A DNA stretch of 59,608 nt from a virus: the IMG/VR virus record IMGVR_UViG_3300046000_005070, positions 1 to 59,608 of that record. One strand, given 5' to 3'. This document shows, one piece after another, positions 31,404-41,347 of the stretch. The stretch's first letter is position 1; every line of letters begins with the position of its first letter. Below the pieces are notes generated by a model. The model saw only the letters and a program-made list of their open reading frames with translations. It ran no database searches and was not told the origin of the DNA. A program made the position numbers and the translations under genes.

Positions 31404-33430
31404 TGTTTGAAGATACTGGCGTAGGCATTAAAAATCCTTTATGGTTTGTTGGTGTTGTAGAAAACAGAAATGATCCAAGAAAAGAAGGTCGTGTTCAAGT
31501 AAGAGCATTTGGTGTTCACGGTACCAATAAAGAAGTTGAAACTACAAACTTACCTTGGGCAATATGTATATCAGGGAACTATGATCCAAATTATCCAATC
31601 CCGCCGCTTAATTCATGGGTGTTCGGATTTTTTTTAGATGGCCGTGATGCACAACAACCAATGATACTTGGTTTAATACCAACTCAAATGACTAGTTTAA
31701 TTGATCCTGAAGTAAATGGCTGGGGTGCTATTCCTGCAGAAAATGTAGATCTCCAATCTCAGGGTTCAAGAGCAGTAGACTACGGACAGCCTCAAAACTC
31801 AAGAAAAGCTAGAGGAGAAGAGCTACACAAAACTGACGTGTTGATGCAGGAAGTCACTAGAGTCAGTGCTGATCTATCAGCGATAGAAGAAGATTTTATT
31901 ATTGAAGAGCCCGCGCCCGGCGCGCAACCAGTTTATCCCTTTAACAGAGTAACAGAAACCGCGGGCGGTCACTGTTTTGAGATGGATGATTCACCATCCG
32001 CAGCAAGAGTTAGATTAGGACACAGCGAAGGTCAATTTTTAGAAATGCATCAAAATGGAGTAACAGTTTTAAAATCAGTGAATGATTTGTGGCTTATTTC
32101 AGAAGCAAATATAGTTATTATTGCAAAAGCCGGACAAGTTATAAAGGTAGAAGGTGACGCAGTTTTTAACGTAGATGGAAATTTTACTCAAGATGTAACT
32201 GGTGATATGAGACAAGTAGTTCATGGAAACTATGAACTATCAGTTGCGGGCCAATTGAATTTAAATGCCGGGGATGAAATTCAGGCCCGTGCAGGTAAAA
32301 TTAGAATTGAATCAAATATAGAAGGCATTAACTTAAGGTCTGCTAAAAAGATTAATATACAGTCTGGTGAATTGATAAACATTAAATCTGGTCAAGGTAT
32401 ATTCCAAGAAGCAGTAGAAGATATTAATATCAAAGGCGATAACTTATTCATCCAAGGATCAGGTACTTCAAATATAAAATCTTCTGAGATATCAATAGAT
32501 TCTTCCGGCAATTTAAGCCTCAAAGCAGATCACGTAATCGCTGGCGGGGGACAGCTTGTAAGCATCAATGCATCGACTGTAGCTATTGATGATATTGTTC
32601 AACTTGCTAACGGAATGGCTGGAACTCCGATTGCGGCAGATGATGCCGTAGCGGCTTCACCTGCAGAATCTACCGAATTACCAGAACCGGCGGCAAAGTC
32701 TAGCGGTAACGGGAACGGTGGTGGTGCCGGGTTTGGAAATGGTGGTTATAAAAGTCCTTCACTATCTGGCAGTGGTGGTTATGTATCACAAGACGATGGA
32801 GTAACTGACGGTAATAAAACATCTGATACTCCAGTAGAAGGTAATTATGTTGCCGGAGATTATGCTGATATTGAAGAAGCGCTTCGCGCGCAAGGTTTCA
32901 GCGAAAACGAAATAACTGCGGCACTTGCGATTATTGGCGGTGAATCAAATGGTGCCTTTACCGCAACTGAAACAAGTTATTCAGGTACTTCTAATGAACG
33001 AATTAGATCTATATTCTCTCGTACATCATCACTTTCCGATACAGAGTTAACTGCACTTAAAAGTAATGATACAGAATTCTTTAATTATGTTTATGGCGGC
33101 CAGAATGGCAATGGTTCTGGAAATAATGATGGATATAATTATAGAGGCCGCGGACTTATACAATTGACATTCAGAGCTAATTATGACAGATATGCCAAAT
33201 TAACTGGATATAATATTGTTGCTAATCCTTCTCTTGTTAATACCGACAGACAAGTTGCAGCTTCAGTTACCGCAGCATATCTAAAAGATAGAGTCAGAAG
33301 AACAGGTGACCCTGTCGGTGATATTCGTGCGGCCGTAGCAGGAACAAGAACAGGACAGACTTACACAATGAATATAGATAAAGATAGAGCAAGATATGAA
33401 CGCCTCTTAAAAGAGCGCGGGATTAGTTAA
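31403..33430 (+). CDS. 5: gp5-like spike with C-terminal GH19-like lysozyme
   Basis: 675-aa protein. Residues about 1-115 are the OB-fold of gp5/VgrG (WFVGVVENRNDPRKEGRVQV, GFFLDGRDAQQPMILGLIP). About 175-395 form the spike stalk with short beta-helix repeats (INIQSGELINIKSGQG). About 415-450 are a Gly/Ser-rich linker, and about 475-660 are a GH19 chitinase/lysozyme-like domain with ALAIIGGESNGAF (candidate catalytic Glu) and YRGRGLIQLTFRANYDRY. In T4 the lysozyme lies between OB-fold and stalk and is a different fold, so the enzyme here has been replaced and moved. It would cut peptidoglycan during penetration. Confidence 0.85.
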   Translation: MFEDTGVGIKNPLWFVGVVENRNDPRKEGRVQVRAFGVHGTNKEVETTNLPWAICISGNYDPNYPIPPLNSWVFGFFLDGRDAQQPMILGLIPTQMTSLIDPEVNGWGAIPAENVDLQSQGSRAVDYGQPQNSRKARGEELHKTDVLMQEVTRVSADLSAIEEDFIIEEPAPGAQPVYPFNRVTETAGGHCFEMDDSPSAARVRLGHSEGQFLEMHQNGVTVLKSVNDLWLISEANIVIIAKAGQVIKVEGDAVFNVDGNFTQDVTGDMRQVVHGNYELSVAGQLNLNAGDEIQARAGKIRIESNIEGINLRSAKKINIQSGELINIKSGQGIFQEAVEDINIKGDNLFIQGSGTSNIKSSEISIDSSGNLSLKADHVIAGGGQLVSINASTVAIDDIVQLANGMAGTPIAADDAVAASPAESTELPEPAAKSSGNGNGGGAGFGNGGYKSPSLSGSGGYVSQDDGVTDGNKTSDTPVEGNYVAGDYADIEEALRAQGFSENEITAALAIIGGESNGAFTATETSYSGTSNERIRSIFSRTSSLSDTELTALKSNDTEFFNYVYGGQNGNGSGNNDGYNYRGRGLIQLTFRANYDRYAKLTGYNIVANPSLVNTDRQVAASVTAAYLKDRVRRTGDPVGDIRAAVAGTRTGQTYTMNIDKDRARYERLLKERGIS

Positions 33431-33441
33431 GGATTAAAATC

Positions 33442-34998
33442 ATGGCAGAAATATGTAAAGATACTACCGAATCAAGAAATACTGCTTCTTTAATTAGCAC
33501 AGATGGATTTGCTTATTCACCCACAATACAAATATATCAATTAGATAAATTACAAGCAGATTTCGAGAAAAGTGCAGTAAATAGGATTAGTTCTAATAAT
33601 TATATAGATTTATACACACAAGATACATTCAACCAGGGCTTAATAGCATTTAATAATTTTCTTTTAGCATCGAGTACAAATACTAATTTAAATTTACCTG
33701 TGAATTATCCATTGGTTAATGATAGAATATCTAAAGGTGTTGCGATTACTACAATAGAATATATTGATTTTATGGAAGATATTGGTTATAATCCTATTAC
33801 AATACAAAGTGCAATAACATCAAGTCCTAAAACTGTATTAAAACTTTACAATTCACATATTAATGGTAGATTTTCCAAAAGTACGATGGGTACATTTTGC
33901 GAATTAGCTCCATCTATTTTTGGTGCCGTCGCAGGTTTCTTTACAGCTATTAGAAACTTTGCAAATAAAATTACAGATATTGTCAATAAAATCCAAAATT
34001 TTAGTTTGGCTGCATTACTAACTAGTCTTAAAGATAAAATAATGTCAGTTATTGAGAATACAATAGAAAAGGTAAAAAGTATTATTGAAAACTTTTCTAT
34101 AGACGAACTTATTTCTGATGTAAATAAATTCTTTCATAATAAAATAGCAAATAAATTCTTTCTACTAAAATCAAAAGCCATGAAATTTTTTGAATCAATA
34201 AATGTAGAGAACTTTAAGAAAAAAATTGAAGGTCTTATTTCGTATGCAACAAACATTTTTAAAGATCCTAAAATTGAAGAAATACAGTTTTTAATCTATA
34301 GATTTTGTTCATTCATTACTCAAGTCGAAGATATTATTAATGGTATTAAATCACCGCTTGAAGATTTTTCAAATAAATATGTGTATGCTGGAAATATATT
34401 AAAAACAAATTCATCTGTTAATACAATTGATGCTGTCAACTCTGGTGCTAAAAGATTTGATGAAGCTGAAATTGCTGCGGCCATTGAACGAGGTGCTGCA
34501 TTAGAAACTGCAAGCGGTAATCAACCATTGATTACAGGACCTGAAAAAGATGATTTACCTGGGTGGAATAATGGCAAAGGTGATAGTAGAGTAACATTTG
34601 CTGGTAACTGGATAAAGCCACCAGGTGAAGGTTGTGCTGGTGGTATGGGATCAGAAGGATGGGAATTGGATACTGACGTATTTCTTACATCAAAAATACT
34701 TCTAATGAGAGTTTATAAAGAATTTTCTAAACAAACTGGAGTTAATCAGATTACAATAAATAGCGCATATAGAAGCCCCAAATATAACTACTGTCTTAGT
34801 AAAAGAACAAGTGGTGTAGCAAAGACTAGTCAACACATCCAAGGAAAAGCTTTCGATGTGACATGGGCTGGTTGGCCGAATAATTTAGATGTGTTTATAG
34901 AAGTTGCAAAGTCAGTTGGATTTAATGGTATTGGTATATATAGAAAAAGTAATTTTGTGCATATAGATAGAGGCCCCACAAGAAGTTGGAACGGATAA
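33442..34998 (+). CDS. Virion protein with C-terminal M15-type peptidase
   Basis: 518-aa protein between gp5 and gp25. The N-terminal 160 residues are of unknown fold. About 165-310 are helical with repeated KITDIVNKIQ-like segments. The C-terminal 100 residues are a D-Ala-D-Ala peptidase domain: INSAYRSPKYN, SQHIQGKAFDV (the SxHxxGxAxD zinc motif) and FVHIDRG (HxD). This would cut peptide cross-links in the cell wall. The location in the baseplate operon suggests a hub- or wedge-associated enzyme. There is no counterpart at this position in T4. Confidence 0.75.
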   Translation: MAEICKDTTESRNTASLISTDGFAYSPTIQIYQLDKLQADFEKSAVNRISSNNYIDLYTQDTFNQGLIAFNNFLLASSTNTNLNLPVNYPLVNDRISKGVAITTIEYIDFMEDIGYNPITIQSAITSSPKTVLKLYNSHINGRFSKSTMGTFCELAPSIFGAVAGFFTAIRNFANKITDIVNKIQNFSLAALLTSLKDKIMSVIENTIEKVKSIIENFSIDELISDVNKFFHNKIANKFFLLKSKAMKFFESINVENFKKKIEGLISYATNIFKDPKIEEIQFLIYRFCSFITQVEDIINGIKSPLEDFSNKYVYAGNILKTNSSVNTIDAVNSGAKRFDEAEIAAAIERGAALETASGNQPLITGPEKDDLPGWNNGKGDSRVTFAGNWIKPPGEGCAGGMGSEGWELDTDVFLTSKILLMRVYKEFSKQTGVNQITINSAYRSPKYNYCLSKRTSGVAKTSQHIQGKAFDVTWAGWPNNLDVFIEVAKSVGFNGIGIYRKSNFVHIDRGPTRSWNG

Positions 34999-35427
34999 AT
35001 GGCAATAATACCTCAGACTAGAATCACACCAAGAACAAGAAAAATAGAAACAGTATACGCAGATTTTCACAAAGATCTGACTACAAATCCATTTTCTAAT
35101 GATCTTGCACTTAAAACAGATGAAGAGGCAATTAAAGAGTCTCTTAAAAATATTATATTAATGGATAAAGGTGAAAAACTATTCCGACCATCATTTGGTG
35201 GCAATATTAAAGCAATGCTTTTTGAATTAAATAGTCCCGCTACTATAAAATTAATTCAAGAACAACTTAAAAGTACCATAAATAACTATGAACCAAGAGT
35301 AGAATTAATTTCAGTTGAAGTTTATAGTTTAATAGACGACAATAGAGTAGTAATAAAGATAATTTATGCTCTTAGAAATAGAGAAGAGCCAATTCAAGTA
35401 GAGTTTATTTTGGAAAGAGTAAGATAA
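34999..35427 (+). CDS. 25: gp25 baseplate wedge
   Basis: 142-aa protein, like T4 gp25 (132 aa). The core FHKDLTTNPFSNDLALKTDE, then SLKNIILMDKGEKLFRPSFG with MLFEL, is the conserved gp25/lysozyme-like wedge fold found in all contractile systems (for example TssE). It links the central hub to gp6 and gp53 and starts the sheath. It begins right after the peptidase gene stop and ends one base before gene 6. Confidence 0.95.
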   Translation: MAIIPQTRITPRTRKIETVYADFHKDLTTNPFSNDLALKTDEEAIKESLKNIILMDKGEKLFRPSFGGNIKAMLFELNSPATIKLIQEQLKSTINNYEPRVELISVEVYSLIDDNRVVIKIIYALRNREEPIQVEFILERVR

Positions 35428-35428
35428 A

Positions 35429-37216
35429 ATGGCAAAGACACCTATTACTGAACTTGATTTCTTTGCGATTAAAGAACAATTTAAAACATATTTAAAAACA
35501 CAGACATCTTTTAAAGACTATAACTTTGAAGGCTCAAACATGTCTATTCTATTGGATGTATTAGCATATAATACGTTTCAGAATAACTTTTATACAAATA
35601 TGGCATTATCAGAAATGTTCCTTGATACTGCACAATTAAAAAATTCTATTGTGTCTCACGCAAAAGAACTTAACTATTTGCCAAAATCTTCTACTTCTGC
35701 CAAGGCAATTGTAAGAGTGACATTTACAGATACCAATGGAGCAAGTACCGTTACAATTCCAAAGGGAACTAAATTTACATCTTCATCTAATGGTAATTCT
35801 TTTAACTTTGTAACTGCACAAGTTTTCCTTGCAAGAAAAACTGCTGTATCTGCCGATGGTTTAACTGCAACCTACGTAGCGGATCAAGTTGAAATTTTTG
35901 AAGGTGAAATATTTACAAACTTTGAAACTGAAGGTTATTTTGTAGAAGACACAGCATTCAAGTGCGTATTATCAAGTGAAAATGTTGATATTTTATCAGT
36001 AGCAGTAAGCACTGATGATAATGAATTGCAATATACATATAAAACAGACATATTTGGTGTTGAACCAACAGATCGTGTATTCTATATCGAACCATACTTT
36101 GACGATAGATATGCTGTAGTTTTTGGTAGAAATACATTTGGTTTACAACCAAGCCCAGATGAAAAGATACAAATTGAATATCGTGTGTGTAATGAAGATG
36201 CTTCAAATGGCGCATCTAAATTTGCAACATCATTTAAAACTGGTGTGAGAGTAGAAACAATTCAAGCTGCAGCTGGTGGTGCACCTAAAGAAACACTTGA
36301 AAGTATTCGTTTCTTTGCTCCCCGTTCTATTCAAATTCAAGAAAGAGCTGTTACAACTAAAGATTATGAGATCTTGCTTAAACAAAAATACAATGAAATA
36401 CAGGCAGTTTCTGTTTATGGTGGCGAGAATCTTGAACCACCACAATTTGGAAAGGTTGCTATTTCTGTAGTGCTCGAAGGTACAAATGATCTTTCGGAAA
36501 GTAGAAAGAATGAGTTTAAAAGATATCTCATTGATAAAACTCCATTGACCATTGAACCTATATTTGTAAGTCCAGAATTTATGTATGTCGACGCTTTGGT
36601 CAACATATATTACTCATATAAGCAGACAAATAGAACTGAAAGTGAATTAGAAAATTTAATCAGAAAAGTAATGTTTGATTATGATACAGTTAATTTAAGT
36701 GCATTTGGTGCTACTCTCCGAACTTCAAAATTAATGGCACTGATAGATGATGTAGATGATGCAATACTAAGTAATAGTCTTGAATTAAGAGCTATTATTG
36801 AATATTCACCTCCGCTACTATTACCACAGAACCCGACATTTAAATTTGGATCTCCACTTATAAAACCATACCCGTTCGTAAATTCATCCGGTTTTGCAGA
36901 TTTTAAACCTACTATTGCAAGTTCTATATTCTCTTACAATGGTATATGTGCGCTATTACAAGATAATGGTTCTGGTATCATACAGATTATTACCAGCGAT
37001 ACTATAAATACCAGAGTATTGAATGCAAGTGCTGGTACAGTAGACTACACAACTGGTACTTTAAGATTAGTTAATTTTACTACGGATGATTATTCAGGTT
37101 CTGCTATTAAAATATTCGCAAGAAAGAAAGAAGCGGATATTATTGCTCCAAAAAATAGACTTCTTCAATTAAGAGATGAAGATATTAGAATAATCTTTAA
37201 CGAGGTTTCTTCATAA
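35429..37216 (+). CDS. 6: gp6 baseplate wedge
   Basis: 595-aa protein, similar to T4 gp6 (660 aa). The N-terminal ITELDFFAIKEQFKTYLKTQ, then SFKDYNFEGSNMSILLDVLA and NTFQNNFYTNMALSEMFLDT are diagnostic. The middle VTTKDYEILLKQKYNEIQAV and the SVYGGE motif are shared with baseplate J-like wedge proteins. gp6 dimers form the continuous ring of the inner baseplate. The stop overlaps the gene 7 start. Confidence 0.95.
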   Translation: MAKTPITELDFFAIKEQFKTYLKTQTSFKDYNFEGSNMSILLDVLAYNTFQNNFYTNMALSEMFLDTAQLKNSIVSHAKELNYLPKSSTSAKAIVRVTFTDTNGASTVTIPKGTKFTSSSNGNSFNFVTAQVFLARKTAVSADGLTATYVADQVEIFEGEIFTNFETEGYFVEDTAFKCVLSSENVDILSVAVSTDDNELQYTYKTDIFGVEPTDRVFYIEPYFDDRYAVVFGRNTFGLQPSPDEKIQIEYRVCNEDASNGASKFATSFKTGVRVETIQAAAGGAPKETLESIRFFAPRSIQIQERAVTTKDYEILLKQKYNEIQAVSVYGGENLEPPQFGKVAISVVLEGTNDLSESRKNEFKRYLIDKTPLTIEPIFVSPEFMYVDALVNIYYSYKQTNRTESELENLIRKVMFDYDTVNLSAFGATLRTSKLMALIDDVDDAILSNSLELRAIIEYSPPLLLPQNPTFKFGSPLIKPYPFVNSSGFADFKPTIASSIFSYNGICALLQDNGSGIIQIITSDTINTRVLNASAGTVDYTTGTLRLVNFTTDDYSGSAIKIFARKKEADIIAPKNRLLQLRDEDIRIIFNEVSS

Positions 37217-39543
37217 TGGATATTGAAAAATTTATAGCATATCAGATAGAAAAACAATTCCCTTCGCTCTTTAGAGAGGAAGGTACTGAATTAGTAGCAC
37301 TGATAAAATACTATTATGAATTTTTGGAAACAGATGTTTCTGCATTTTATGTACAGGGTACTAAAATAGTAGATGGAGTAAGCCAAACATTTTCAGAAAA
37401 ATTCAAGATAAGAAAAGATGCAGAACAAAGACTTTTTGATCTAAAAAAGATACCTTCATATTCTAATTTAGTGTTAAAAGAAGATAAAAATCAAAGTGTT
37501 TATAATAACAGAAGATTATTTGAATTTAGAGATATAGATAATACTCTTGAAGATATGGTAATATTCTTTAAAAATAAGTATATGAAAGATCTGCAATTAG
37601 ATGGTAACAATACACGATTTATTGTAAAAAATATTCTTGATCTATATCGAAGACGAGGCACACCTGATGGTGTCGAACTCTTCTTTAGATTATTTTATAA
37701 TGAAAATATTGAAATATATTATCCTTCAGAGGCTATATTAAAACCTTCTACCTCATCTTGGAATCAAGGCATATTTTTACAACTTTATCCAAAAGAAATA
37801 ACAGAACTTAAAGATTTAACAGGGCGATCTATATACGGATCTATTTCCAAAGCCGAAGGTATTGTCAATAGAATTTCATTTACACTTGTAAATAATGCCC
37901 TAATACCTATTTTATTTTTGAGTAGTGTAAAAGGTAACTTTATAGGGTACGATGACATATTCAGTATCATAGATGGAACTATTGTAAATTTTGGAATAGT
38001 ATATGGATCATTGGATTCTGTCAATATAAATCAAACTGATCCTAGGGCAACAACCGGAAATGAAATTGGAGACTTAGTAAACGTAACTTATGCAGGCGCC
38101 CGCGGCGGCAAAGCAATAGTTACAGATGTTTCACAAACAATCAGTGGTGAAATAACTTATGAGTTTTTAGAAACTGGATTTGGTTACACAGAAGAAAATA
38201 CATTATTGCTGGTGTCAAATCAAATTATATTTCCATTTAAGTTTACTACTGAATCACCAGATTTAATTGACGACTTGGTAGTATTGGAAACCGTACAAGA
38301 CCAATTCGGTAATGTTGGTAAAGTAATAGGCGGGAACGAAACCATTTTTGGTATAAAAATGGATGAGGGGATGCAATTTACTTCCAATTCCGTTATTACA
38401 ACCACAAGAGCAGTAGACAATACTATAGTGATATCAGGTGCTGAAATCATAATAGATAGTCCTAATATTATAATTGTAAATAAAACAGCTAATAATTATT
38501 TTAGTGATAATGACATTTACTATTTTGATCTAGTAACACCTAAAAATGATTCTTCTCCGGGGCCTTTATATCCAGAAACAGCAAACACAGAAATACTTTC
38601 GGTTAAATTAAATGAATTAGATAATGAAGAAACTGTATCTCTTATTGTAGATATAATTGGCAATTTCTTAGATGTACAACTCGATTCAGTAAACTATAAT
38701 GATCCACCCGCATTAACTGTAATGAGCGGTAATACCGATCCAGTTGATGCTAATACTCCATTAAACGAAGCATTTAATTTGGAACCATTTACTATTGGTT
38801 CAATCAAAAAGTTCATAAACATAAAGCCAGGAACAGATTATAAGAATAAAGTATTTGCTGTTGCATATGATCCAGTTATGAAAAATTTTGATGTATATAA
38901 TCAGATTATCACATTGGAAACTATATCCGCAACACTTGAAGTCGGAAGTATTATAACACAAGGTAGCGGCCCATCGGAAATTTCTGGGAAAATAATTAAA
39001 ATTGTTGAAAATACCATATTTGTACTTCCTTATTCTTATTATGGATTTACAAGTAATCCCATTACATTCAATGGAAATAATTTTAATGTTCTAAGTATCA
39101 GTAGAGATTATAGTTCGGCACCAATTGGATTTAATGCTAATATTAATGCAATTACCGAATTTGCTGTAGGAAAAATATTAAATGTTGAAGTAACAAATTC
39201 TGGATATGGTTATGGCGATAAAGAAGAAGTAACTATTACCGATGATTTTGGAGATGTACTTGCGGTTGGTGTGGCAAATGCAAGAGGCCAAGGTAGAATT
39301 GAAGGTAGATGGTCCTCGAAGGAATCGCACTTAAATTTCCAAAGCGGAAAGGTACTTCAAGATAGTGACTATTACCAAGAATATTCATACGAGATACAGT
39401 CACAAACGGATATAAATACCTATAAATCTACTCTTACTGAAGTATCACATCTTGCAGGAACAAAAATATTTGGAAAATTTGTTTTAAAAGACGAGGCAAA
39501 GGTAAATACTACTGCTAGATTTTCTATAATAAGAAACACTTGA
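37216..39543 (+). CDS. 7: gp7 baseplate wedge
   Basis: 775-aa protein, shorter than T4 gp7 (1032 aa). The N-terminal IEKQFPSLFREEGTELVALI, KYYYEFLE and NILDLYRRRGTPDGVELFFR are strongly conserved in T4-like gp7. The middle holds beta-rich modules, and GYGYGDKEEVTITDDFGDV near the C-terminus is a recurring gp7/gp8-type motif. gp7 forms the wedge core with gp6 and gp53 and reaches out to gp8 and gp10. The shorter length suggests loss of a peripheral domain. Confidence 0.9.
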   Translation: MDIEKFIAYQIEKQFPSLFREEGTELVALIKYYYEFLETDVSAFYVQGTKIVDGVSQTFSEKFKIRKDAEQRLFDLKKIPSYSNLVLKEDKNQSVYNNRRLFEFRDIDNTLEDMVIFFKNKYMKDLQLDGNNTRFIVKNILDLYRRRGTPDGVELFFRLFYNENIEIYYPSEAILKPSTSSWNQGIFLQLYPKEITELKDLTGRSIYGSISKAEGIVNRISFTLVNNALIPILFLSSVKGNFIGYDDIFSIIDGTIVNFGIVYGSLDSVNINQTDPRATTGNEIGDLVNVTYAGARGGKAIVTDVSQTISGEITYEFLETGFGYTEENTLLLVSNQIIFPFKFTTESPDLIDDLVVLETVQDQFGNVGKVIGGNETIFGIKMDEGMQFTSNSVITTTRAVDNTIVISGAEIIIDSPNIIIVNKTANNYFSDNDIYYFDLVTPKNDSSPGPLYPETANTEILSVKLNELDNEETVSLIVDIIGNFLDVQLDSVNYNDPPALTVMSGNTDPVDANTPLNEAFNLEPFTIGSIKKFINIKPGTDYKNKVFAVAYDPVMKNFDVYNQIITLETISATLEVGSIITQGSGPSEISGKIIKIVENTIFVLPYSYYGFTSNPITFNGNNFNVLSISRDYSSAPIGFNANINAITEFAVGKILNVEVTNSGYGYGDKEEVTITDDFGDVLAVGVANARGQGRIEGRWSSKESHLNFQSGKVLQDSDYYQEYSYEIQSQTDINTYKSTLTEVSHLAGTKIFGKFVLKDEAKVNTTARFSIIRNT

Positions 39544-39550
39544 GGGAAAA

Positions 39551-41338
39551 ATGTCAATTATAACAAATAAATTTAAGACAAGTAATGTTACAGATTTCAA
39601 GCAAGATTTTATAGATTCAGATTACTATGTTTTTGTTTCTTCTACACAAATAACACAGACAAATGATTCCGAGTATTATATAAATGAATTTTTAGAGAAT
39701 ACACTTTTTGGTAAAAAAATAAACCCCGATGAAGTATTCTTTATGATAGATAATAATAGATGGCAATCTGGTTTAATTTATGAAAAGTACGATGATAAAT
39801 CAGATCTATCAGATAAAAAATTCTATGCAATAGTCTATCCTACTGATAATAGTACTGGCGATTATAGAGTGTACAAGTGTCTTTCAAATGATCATGGTGC
39901 TAAATCTTTCAATCCACCAAATTATGATCCAGATACAGATGAACAAATTTATAGAATGGGTGATGGTTATGTTTGGAAATTTATGTACGTGATATCTACT
40001 GTAGAATACCAAAAATATTCCGCACTTCAATATTTTCCAATCGTGTATCCCACTGCTGTAATTACAAACGTTGTTGCAACGGGAACTGCAATTACATATT
40101 TCGCGGACAATATTTTTAAACCTGGTATGATTGTAACTGTAAAAGGTATTATACCAAATCAATTTAATGTTACTGATAGAGTGATTACTGCCGCATCAAT
40201 TACTTCATTTACAATTAGCGGTACTGAAACTGGATCGTATCAAATAACATCACAAGGTGAATGTGTTGTAAAAAATGGGCTCGTTAATAAGCGATCCATT
40301 GATCACATTGAAGTTGAAAATTATGATTTAAATAAAGGATATGAATTAAGATCTGGAATAATAGAAGAAGTCGGTGAAACTAATATTACAATATCATCAC
40401 CTAAGCTAGATTTAAATCCTTTAGCTAATTATTATTCCGGCCAGACCTTTTATGTTATAGATACAAATAATTATGCAAATACATATACTATAGATACATA
40501 TAGTTATAACGAATCTACCAAAAAAGCAATTATCACACTTTTAGATAAAGATTCGTTTATTGATATTAATTTTGATTTTGAAATTTTCCCTAAAATTGAA
40601 ATAGCGGGGGATGGTACTGGTGCAGAAGCTGTGCCCAAAATAAACAGTCTAGGTACAATAGAAACTATATTAATTCTAAATAAAGGTAGTGGTTATACAC
40701 GTGCAACAGCAAGAATAGTAACACCTCTTTATGGGTTTGATACTGTATCAGCATTATCAACTGATGTTGAAGCAATATTAAGACCTATTTTATCACCTAA
40801 AAATGGGCATGGTTATAATTTTGAAACTGAATTACTATCTAGAAGAGCACATGTATATACATCTTTAACTGATACTGATAATATAACTATACCATCATCA
40901 AATGTGTATACTAGAATAGGTATTGTAAAAAATCCAGAATTTACATCTAATACAGATTTATTTGATAACAGATTAAAACTTACACTTAGTTCAAGCATTT
41001 TAACTGTTGGTGAAACTGTGACTCAAAGTTATCAACAACCTATTTCATTTTCCTCTGAAGTTCATGCTGTTGATGGAAATATAGCATATTTGTGTAATTA
41101 TCACGGACCATATAGAACGTATCCTTCTGCAAACAGTTCTGCAGAAGGATATGAAGATATTCCAATAAACATAAAGAGTTCTATTATATCATCTCAAAAT
41201 CAGATATTGAATATAAATAACATTATAAGACCGAATTACATCCAGAAAACTGGGGATGTATATTATGTAACTAATTTTGTTCCGATCACTCGAACAACTA
41301 CTTCGAATGAAGAATATAAGATCGTATTAGAATTTTAA
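39551..41338 (+). CDS. 8: gp8 baseplate wedge
   Basis: 595-aa protein, longer than T4 gp8 (334 aa). The N-terminal YYVFVSSTQITQTNDSEYYI, IDNNRWQSGLIYEKYDD and RMGDGYVWKFMYVIS followed by YFPIVYP are the conserved gp8 region. Extra beta modules lie in the middle (about residues 180-400), including GSGYTRATARIV. The C-terminal ILTVGETVTQSYQQP and ITRTTTSNEEYKIVLEF close the fold. It follows gp7 as in all T4-like phages. Confidence 0.9.
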   Translation: MSIITNKFKTSNVTDFKQDFIDSDYYVFVSSTQITQTNDSEYYINEFLENTLFGKKINPDEVFFMIDNNRWQSGLIYEKYDDKSDLSDKKFYAIVYPTDNSTGDYRVYKCLSNDHGAKSFNPPNYDPDTDEQIYRMGDGYVWKFMYVISTVEYQKYSALQYFPIVYPTAVITNVVATGTAITYFADNIFKPGMIVTVKGIIPNQFNVTDRVITAASITSFTISGTETGSYQITSQGECVVKNGLVNKRSIDHIEVENYDLNKGYELRSGIIEEVGETNITISSPKLDLNPLANYYSGQTFYVIDTNNYANTYTIDTYSYNESTKKAIITLLDKDSFIDINFDFEIFPKIEIAGDGTGAEAVPKINSLGTIETILILNKGSGYTRATARIVTPLYGFDTVSALSTDVEAILRPILSPKNGHGYNFETELLSRRAHVYTSLTDTDNITIPSSNVYTRIGIVKNPEFTSNTDLFDNRLKLTLSSSILTVGETVTQSYQQPISFSSEVHAVDGNIAYLCNYHGPYRTYPSANSSAEGYEDIPINIKSSIISSQNQILNINNIIRPNYIQKTGDVYYVTNFVPITRTTTSNEEYKIVLEF

Positions 41339-41347
41339 GGATAAAAA

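Noticed and set aside
37003-37010. TATAAATA inside gene 6
   Set aside because: Internal to a coding region with no nearby start codon; expected by chance in AT-rich DNA. The same holds for 48546-48553.
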